A stretch of 11,603 nucleotides of DNA from Coemansia sp. RSA 1804 (Eukaryota; Kickxellomycota; Kickxellomycetes; Kickxellales; Kickxellaceae): contig JANBTH010000769.1 of NCBI GenBank assembly GCA_027578815.1, positions 1 through 11,603 of the forward strand, in the 5' to 3' direction. The notes beneath the pieces were generated by a model. The model saw nothing but the letters and a program-made list of their open reading frames with translations. It was not told where the DNA came from and searched no databases. Numbering within the stretch: position 1 is the stretch's first letter; each line of letters begins with the position of its first letter. Position numbers and translations under genes: made by a program. This document shows positions 7,135 to 11,603 of this stretch, one piece after another.

Positions 7135-8979
7135 ATGTGGTACTTTCGAAAGCACACGGTGTTCTCGGTGCCCGGACTGCTGCTGGTGGCCATGGCCGTG
7201 ATGTACGGGATCGGATTCCTGGCGTACATCGGCGTAGCAGTGAAGCGGGGCCGCATTGTGCACAGCAACGATTTCACGTACATGTGGATTGATCTGATTG
7301 GGCTGATCCTGACGCTGCAGGCGCTGTTTGTGATCTCGGCGTACCGGGCCACCAGCCGCTACCTGTACTGGACGGTTCCGTGGATGGTGTACGGGGTGCT
7401 GATGGCTGCGTTTTCGCTGTGCATAACCGGCGGGTACGGGAGTGTTGGGTCGGCGCCCGGTGCCGTGTGGGCCATTCTGTGGTGCTTCCCCGCGGTGGCC
7501 ATCGTCGTGTACTCGTGGAAAGCCCGGCGCGGCTATATGGTGGATCGGATCATGGGCATCCCAGAGTACCGCCCGCGGCTGGCGGATTCCCGCGGCGTGA
7601 CGCTCTTCTACGTGGTGCTCGATAAGGGGTTCCCGTGGGCCGGGTGGGCCGTCTGTCTCTTCTTTGGCCTCCTGCTCGTGATCCAGGCGCTCTGTCTGGC
7701 CGCCGACAACAACCAGTACAAGATGCCCGGCACCCTGGTGCCCATCCAGACCAACGGCGGCGAAAGCTGGTACGACCTGCACGTGTGGTGCCATGGATAC
7801 GACTCTAAATACGACCAGAGCAAGCCCGTGTTTCTGATGCTGACGGAGTTTGGGATGCCGTCAACGTCCATGGAGGGGCTGGCGCAGGGTGTAGCCGACA
7901 ACGGGTACGCCGCGTGTATTGTCGATAGACCCGGATACGGGTGGAGCGAGCCCGGGTTCTGGGACCAGAATCCGCTGGACGTGGTAAAGTCAATCAACCA
8001 GGCGCTGACAAAGTACCCGATCAACAACCCCGTGATCCTGGTGGGCTGGGGCGAGGGCGGCGTGTGGGCCCAGCTGTACATGCAGGCCGCCGACTACACC
8101 CGCGTGGTCGGTGTTGTCCTGCTCGATACTGTTCCGAACCACGAGATCCTGCAGACCTTTGCACTCAACCGCACCACAACTCTGCAGAACCTCAGGCAGT
8201 TCCGGTCGGCCGAGGTGTCATCCGATGGCAGCGACTCGTCAAAGATCCCCGAGGTCCATTTCGACCAGTCCCTGGAGTCCAGTATTTCGCGTGGATACTC
8301 CAACTGGCGTGCCGTCAGCCCGCTTGCCCTGCACCGCACGCGCAATGGTGCGTGGCCTGGATTCAAGCCGCAGGACTCCCTGGGCATGCACAAGTCGTTG
8401 TTCCGCAACAACCTGTACTACCAGGCAAAGTACTTTGAGTACGGCGGGTCGGGGTCCAAGCTCTACCAATCGCTGCTCGACTACTCCACCGCCAGCACCG
8501 AGGCCATCCTGACCTACCACCACTGGCCGCTCCGGTGGCCCGCCCTGCAAGAACTGTCGGGCAGCGCCTTCTCCTCCTCGTCGCTTTCACGGCGGGACGG
8601 CGACAGCGTGCCAACGTCTTCCGCGAGCAACTCAAAGCTCCCCGTGGTCATCGTCGCCTCTGGGAAGCAGTTCAACTCCGACTGCAAAGCACAGGGGATC
8701 TCCAGCACCGAGGACTGCACCAAGTGGCAGGCCTTTGCCTGGTTCTACTACCGCCAGCAGGTCGAGTACCAGCAGACCCTGAGCCAGAACGCCGCCTTCC
8801 TCATGTGCACCGGCTCCGTGGCCGAAGACAACAAAGACTGCGATGTCGATTTCGTCTGGAGCCGTCCAACCTGGCTTGCCTCTGCGCTGGTCGGCCAGTT
8901 CTTTGACCAAGTATCGTCATCTGCTGACAGCTCGTCTTCCTCTTCTAGCCCCGAGCCCACATCAAATGCTTCTTCTTAG
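7135..8979 (+). CDS. five-pass membrane protein with alpha/beta-hydrolase fold, probably a pseudoenzyme
   Basis: Complete 614-residue protein with no intron needed. The start ATG has A at -3. Five hydrophobic segments are visible at about 12-34, 49-70, 79-98, 109-127 and 168-190. Basic loops at 71-76 and 129-154 put the N-terminus in the cytosol and the large C-terminal domain in the lumen or outside. That domain (about 200-592) has alpha/beta-hydrolase landmarks: FLMLTEFGMPS at the oxyanion-loop position (233-243), VDRPGYGWSEPG (263-274) and the elbow ILVGWGEGGVWAQLY (301-315). At the elbow, Gly306 stands where the G-x-S-x-G nucleophile belongs. The expected C-terminal His is also not evident (CDVDFVWSRPTWLA, 569-582). 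Paired Cys at 517, 528, 558 and 569 and sequons at Asn345 and Asn611 fit a lumenal location. A Ser-rich tail ends the protein. No catalytic function should be assigned. Confidence 0.88.
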   Translation: MWYFRKHTVFSVPGLLLVAMAVMYGIGFLAYIGVAVKRGRIVHSNDFTYMWIDLIGLILTLQALFVISAYRATSRYLYWTVPWMVYGVLMAAFSLCITGGYGSVGSAPGAVWAILWCFPAVAIVVYSWKARRGYMVDRIMGIPEYRPRLADSRGVTLFYVVLDKGFPWAGWAVCLFFGLLLVIQALCLAADNNQYKMPGTLVPIQTNGGESWYDLHVWCHGYDSKYDQSKPVFLMLTEFGMPSTSMEGLAQGVADNGYAACIVDRPGYGWSEPGFWDQNPLDVVKSINQALTKYPINNPVILVGWGEGGVWAQLYMQAADYTRVVGVVLLDTVPNHEILQTFALNRTTTLQNLRQFRSAEVSSDGSDSSKIPEVHFDQSLESSISRGYSNWRAVSPLALHRTRNGAWPGFKPQDSLGMHKSLFRNNLYYQAKYFEYGGSGSKLYQSLLDYSTASTEAILTYHHWPLRWPALQELSGSAFSSSSLSRRDGDSVPTSSASNSKLPVVIVASGKQFNSDCKAQGISSTEDCTKWQAFAWFYYRQQVEYQQTLSQNAAFLMCTGSVAEDNKDCDVDFVWSRPTWLASALVGQFFDQVSSSADSSSSSSSPEPTSNASS

Positions 8980-9303
8980 CATTTAATTATATTTCTCATT
9001 TATCTCATTTCATTTTCTTTTATTTCTTGTGCATATCAAACAAGACGACAAATTAATTTAGGGGATTACAAACACACTGCAAAATCGACTTGCGACACAT
9101 GGGGGAGGAGTGTTTTTTTAGAAGAGTCGCTAAAGCTGATATTGTAAATCAGAAGGTTGACACAATTTTAATATATTCTCAAAACCGGAATCAGAAACTC
9201 ATTAAATTAGAAATCTCCAACTGTAATTGCCTTTATCATATTAATAATATACTGTCAAGTGGTATAATCAATATATTATAATTTTCTTGCAGCTTCACAG
9301 CTG
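8980..9303. other. AT-rich spacer before the tandem repeat
   Basis: This is the 3' flank of the hydrolase-like gene, then AT-rich DNA. An open plus-strand frame from ATG 9099 to a stop at about 9281 would encode roughly 60 residues rich in Ile, Asn and Leu. It has no recognisable family and no copy in the second repeat, so I do not call it a gene. A splice-acceptor-like TTTTCTTGCAG lies at about 9282-9292, at the left border of repeat copy A. Confidence 0.4.
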
Positions 9304-9339
9304 TTGATAATTCGCAATATAAAAAGCAGAGGCAAATCC
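9304..9339 (+). promoter_or_regulatory. core promoter block of orphan gene copy A, with TATA box
   Basis: This 36-base block matches 10256-10291 at 35 of 36 positions by eye. It contains TATAAAAAG (9318-9326) followed by CAGAGGCAAATCC. The TATA box is 120 bases before the copy A ATG, with no other ATG between, which fits a core promoter plus a leader of about 80-90 bases. A second shared block (9383-9428) lies in the presumed leader. Confidence 0.6.
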
Positions 9340-9437
9340 ACCTGTTATTCTTCAAACAAACAAGCAAACAAAAACACCAACTATTCAGTTAATAATCCCC
9401 TTCATCACTCAAAATATTTGTATTTGATTTTCTACCC

Positions 9438-9662
9438 ATGTCTGAAAAAAAAGTACGTCTTGTAAGTAAAGTTTTAAAATTCAAGTTTTCTGCAGATGGA
9501 AAAGAGTATGAGCGTTATATTACTACAACCTTCACTAAAGACTCCAATGAAGCTCTTAAAAATAAGCTAAGAAGGATTCTTGAAATAGAGTTGACGAAAG
9601 ACTGGGGCCTAACGAAAGCAGCAAATATGATGGACAGGCTTGACATTTTGAATTTAAGCTAG
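9438..9662 (+). CDS. orphan 74-residue protein, copy A of a tandem pair
   Basis: Small basic protein beginning MSEKKVRLVSKVLKF. I recognise no family. It is Lys/Arg-rich with a mix of Asp/Glu, has no Cys, no signal peptide and no membrane segment. The second half (ALKNKLRRILEIEL, then NMMDRLDILNL) looks helical and amphipathic. The case for a real gene is comparative. The downstream duplicate keeps a collinear 65-codon frame with no gaps and no stops, and about 26 of 65 residues match, including GKE, the TT/T-T-D-N-A region and MxDRLxILNL. The promoter block is also shared. The ATG is the first after the TATA box, although -3 is C, a weak context. The copy B frame continues seven codons past the point where copy A stops at TAG, so copy A may be slightly shortened. 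Confidence 0.6.
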   Translation: MSEKKVRLVSKVLKFKFSADGKEYERYITTTFTKDSNEALKNKLRRILEIELTKDWGLTKAANMMDRLDILNLS

Positions 9663-9823
9663 TCCTAAATGTGTAAGGCTGAGCTGACTTGATAATACTC
9701 TTTCATTTACGGAGAAGCAGTCTCAAACCACATTGCCCGACACTTGAAACACACTAGTAAGCTGCTTGTCTTTTCTTTTTTCTCACTTTTTTCTATTACC
9801 GTTCTACGCTGCTCCTGGCTCCA

Positions 9824-10027
9824 GTGCCACATCCATCACTCGGTGATGTGCTTGTATATTGCGGCACACATGACTTTTGGATGTATAAAAAACAGTTTGC
9901 GATGATAATCGGCAATAACAAGTGGTCTAAACCTCAGCCTAATATATTAAATAAAAGAGACATTTGTGTGTGCCCAAAATTGGGACGGGGAAATTGTATT
10001 AAAGTAGACGACTTATTAACTACATAA
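9824..10027 (+). other. unassigned open frame, possible exon or gene remnant
   Basis: Open frame of about 67 codons entered through GTG; the only ATGs lie inside it (first at about 9881). The protein-like stretch includes SLGDVLVYCGTHDFWMYKKQ, then KWSKPQPNILNKRDICVCPK and ends KVDDLLTT. Residue mix is balanced (Cys, Trp, Gly, charged residues) rather than tract-like, and the frame remains open upstream through a pyrimidine tract. The bases before it, TCCTGGCTCCAG, look like a 3' splice site, so it could be an exon of an undetected gene. An AATAAA at 10033-10038 sits just after the stop. No family recognised. Could equally be chance. Confidence 0.25.
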
Positions 10028-10053
10028 TATAAAATAAAATACTAGCTATTCCA

Positions 10054-10066
10054 CGCCCTTTGGGCG
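10054..10066. other. small GC hairpin
   Basis: CGCCC-TTT-GGGCG is a perfect 5-base-pair inverted repeat with a 3-base loop in otherwise AT-rich sequence, 27 bases after the unassigned open frame. No T-run of bacterial-terminator type follows, and this is a eukaryotic context. Function unknown. Confidence 0.35.
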
Positions 10067-10255
10067 ACAGAAAGATATGCCAGATGATAGAACCCATGAA
10101 GAGTAATTAGCGGTTTTCTTTTCCTTTCTTTCAATTACCGTTTCTTTGCATTCTTCTCAGCTGGTTCAGCTTTTCTTTCAATAAATCTATTTTCACTCTT
10201 AATATAAATTTAAATAGCTTTGACTGCATATTTTTCTGCTGCTGCTATACAATTA

Positions 10256-10291
10256 TTGATAATTCACAATATAAAAAGCAGAGGCAAATCC
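10256..10291 (+). promoter_or_regulatory. core promoter block of copy B, with TATA box
   Basis: Differs from 9304-9339 at one base (A for G). TATAAAAAG lies at 10270-10278, 110 bases before the first downstream ATG (10380). Retention of the promoter beside a frameshifted reading frame suggests either recent inactivation or continued transcription. Confidence 0.55.
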
Positions 10292-10379
10292 GTCCTCTAT
10301 CCTTTAAAAAAAGAAAAATTGCCAATTATTCAGTTGATAACCCCACCACCATTCAAAATATTCGTATTTGATACTACTC

Positions 10380-10647
10380 ATGCCCACAACAAAAAACCAA
10401 CCATAGAAAAAAATTAATACACATTAGTAAAACTTTAAGATACAAGTATTTTCCAAAAGGAAAAGAGAAAAGCCGTTTAGTTACTACAATATACACTAGC
10501 GACCAGAACCAGGCTCTTACAATCCGGCTGAAAAAGGATATTAAAGCAGTGTTAGTACAAGCAATAGAAGTAACAGAAGTAGAGGATATGCTGGACAGAC
10601 TTATTATTTTGAATTTGCCTACTCCTAATCGAGTTCAGTTGGGTTGA
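10380..10647 (+). pseudogene. copy B of the orphan gene, frameshifted
   Basis: The ATG at the position matching copy A (10380) gives only MPTTKNQP before TAG. About 19 extra bases, relative to copy A, lie between the ATG and the conserved body, shifting it out of frame. The body is in another frame and open from 10372 to the TGA at 10645-10647. It includes SKTLRYKYFPKGKEKSRLVT and later MLDRLIILNL, matching copy A without gaps over 65 codons (about 26 identities). That frame has no upstream ATG, and no GT lies between the ATG and the conserved body that could start a repairing intron. The long intact body argues that inactivation is recent, or that the copy is translated from a non-ATG start. 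Product unknown, as for copy A. Confidence 0.55.
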
Positions 10648-10755
10648 CTTCATAGCGCCAGAAAACTCGTATTCATTAAGACAAGTTGTCTAACCAGCTG
10701 AAACGATGATTGTTTAGTAAATTTCAAATGTACGTTTTCTTTCTTTTAGTAATAT

Positions 10756-11495
10756 AAATATACTAAAAAAACCATTCCTCGTCTTAAAAAAATCCTACCA
10801 GCCCTCTCATTATAATCGGAACCGCTTCCCGAGGGTTTCGCTCCCTAGAAAACACCCGATATACTCCAACTATCGTCAATAGAATAAGAATGCCACCGTA
10901 GTAAGAATCTCTTCTCCTTCCATCCAGAAAATAAGACAAATAAGCTGTTCTTGAATGTCCCGCAAAAAAAGAGGGCTTGTATAATGTTCCAGCCAAAGTA
11001 GGAAGTAAGCTGTAGTGAGTGAAGAACCCAGGTATCGACGCAGTCGTAACTAAACAACCTTAAACCGTTGAAATAAACTGAAACAAAATCCCTGACTAGT
11101 CCACAATCTCTTCCACAAAGGTATCTCTCACGTTAACCTTAAAAAGCAAGTGGGCATGTATCTAAAATGGAAAAAAAGACATGCCCTTCTTCCAGCAATA
11201 ACCACTAATAAAGTGAACGTAAGATAAAAAAGATCTCCCCCTCTCACGCTCTAGTCGGTACAATTAATCGCCTAATTATGCTAAGCAGATAAGCGCATAT
11301 TAAGACAAGAATGAACTGGAAAAAAGGGGCCAGACACAAAATAAGGCCCCTTACGAGTTCACATGGAGAAAGATACGACAGACACACCCGCATTTGGGGG
11401 AAAAAGAAGAGATGAAACAAAAAAAGGAGGAGGGAATACGGCGGGAATAGAATACAAGAGGAATGAAGAAGGAAAGAAAAAACATAAGGGAGGAA
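10756..11495. other. AT-rich region with no firm gene
   Basis: No assignable gene. A minus-strand frame without an ATG start is open from about 11056 to its stop at 10784, some 90 codons. It contains a hydrophobic stretch (YYGGILILLTIVGVYRVF) and charged segments (SRERNPREAV), and could be a remnant of an unknown gene. Beyond about 11100 I see no coding signal. A purine-rich plus strand begins near 11397. Confidence 0.35.
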
Positions 11496-11512
11496 TATAA
11501 AAGAAAAAAGAG
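11397..11512 (+). repeat. polypurine tract (A/G-rich plus strand)
   Basis: About 115 bases dominated by A and G with few pyrimidines. The complementary strand is correspondingly T/C-rich, which explains the long Phe/Ser/Leu-rich minus-strand open frames here. It ends in a TATA-like box and precedes a possible gene start, so it may be part of a promoter. Confidence 0.6.
11496..11503 (+). promoter_or_regulatory. TATA box before the right-edge start codon
   Basis: TATAAAAG, 83 bases before the ATG at 11579. The intervening sequence changes from purine-rich to A/C-rich (ACAACCACACACGAATAAAC), typical of a fungal leader, and has no earlier ATG. Spacing resembles that of the tandem orphan genes. 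Confidence 0.4.
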
Positions 11513-11578
11513 CACCACAGAAAGTCACAGAAAAAGAAACAACCACACACGAATAAACAAGCACCAACGTTCTTGCTC

Positions 11579-11603
11579 ATGTCCACAAATAGTAGAAAAA
11601 GAA
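11579..11603 (+). CDS. possible gene start at the right edge (partial)
   Basis: ATG with C at -3, followed by codons for MSTNSRKR before the window ends. Called only because a TATA box and an A/C-rich, ATG-free leader precede it. Eight codons are too few to identify the product. Confidence 0.3.

Larger units (their letters stand above)
9285..9790 (+). repeat. tandem duplication, copy A
   Basis: Left unit of a direct duplication whose second copy starts about 950 bases further on (about 10235-10755). Homology begins near ATTTTCTTGC, runs through the promoter, leader and the 74-codon gene, and fades about 100 bases after the stop in a T-rich stretch. Borders are approximate. Conservation is uneven: strongest around the TATA box and in part of the leader, weaker in the coding part. 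Confidence 0.75.
9663..10255. other. spacer between repeat copies, with one unassigned open frame
   Basis: Contains the 3' part of repeat copy A (to about 9790), an unassigned plus-strand open frame ending at 10027 and a small GC hairpin (10054-10066). Two pyrimidine-rich stretches, each followed by ATTACCGTT and an acceptor-like CAG (about 9770-9824 and 10115-10168), resemble each other. The region is AT-rich and likely built from decayed duplications. Confidence 0.4.
10235..10755 (+). repeat. tandem duplication, copy B
   Basis: Right unit of the duplication described at 9285-9790, in the same orientation. Shared order is ATTTTTCTGC at the left border, the 36-base TATA block, a leader block (10328-10372 matching 9383-9428 with one gap), the coding segment, then about 100 bases of weakly matching 3' flank ending in a T-rich run. 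Borders are approximate. Confidence 0.75.

Noticed and set aside
6579..7292. 237-codon plus-strand frame running into the hydrolase-like gene
   Set aside because: It begins at TTG, crosses pyrimidine tracts giving Phe/Leu/Cys runs, and its end is an out-of-frame reading of the real gene.
9099..9281. Possible 60-residue gene just before repeat copy A
   Set aside because: It is Ile/Asn/Leu-rich as expected from AT-rich DNA, has no counterpart before copy B and no visible promoter.
9462..9467. GTAAGT inside the orphan gene as an intron donor
   Set aside because: Homology with copy B runs straight through this point in a collinear codon alignment, so it is better read as coding.
11244..11586. 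Phe/Ser/Leu-rich minus-strand frames resembling membrane proteins
   Set aside because: They are the complement of the polypurine tract. The apparent hydrophobic segments come from T-rich codons only.
1..11603. tRNA, rRNA or CRISPR array
   Set aside because: I found no GGTTCRANNCC box B with a matching box A, no rRNA-like stretch and no regularly spaced direct repeats.

Overview
The window reads as fungal nuclear DNA. The main evidence is a GT15 (Kre2/Mnt1/Ktr) mannosyltransferase, a family essentially confined to fungi, together with a long fungal-type CorA magnesium transporter. Genes are GC-rich and mostly intronless, spacers are AT-rich with pyrimidine tracts, and TATA-like boxes are visible. 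An early-diverging fungus such as a Kickxellales/Coemansia-like species would fit, but that placement is an inference.

Layout. (1) Positions 1-340, minus strand: the 5' end of a gene leaving the left edge. It is seen only when a 173-base intron is removed, and a TATA-like box lies upstream. (2) 889-2028, minus: a complete GT15 alpha-1,2-mannosyltransferase, a type II Golgi enzyme of protein mannosylation. (3) 2029-3502: a 1.5 kb AT-rich divergent promoter region. (4) 3503-6469, plus: a 988-residue CorA/Mnr2/Alr-type Mg2+ transporter with the GMN signature. (5) 7135-8979, plus: a five-pass membrane protein with an alpha/beta-hydrolase fold domain whose nucleophile elbow carries Gly where Ser is expected. 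(6) 8980-11603: an AT-rich segment of different character. It holds a tandem duplication of about 0.5 kb per copy. Copy A encodes a 74-residue orphan protein. Copy B is the same gene broken by a frameshift. The TATA-containing promoter block is nearly identical in both copies, although the proteins are only about 40% identical. An unassigned open frame lies between the copies. Further right are an unassigned minus-strand frame, a polypurine tract, and a TATA box with a start codon for a gene leaving the right edge.

The three large genes look like ordinary housekeeping or secretory functions with no evident shared pathway. The unusual content is the apparent pseudo-hydrolase and the orphan tandem pair. 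I saw no rRNA, tRNA, CRISPR array or complete transposon. All alignments and identity counts were made by eye.
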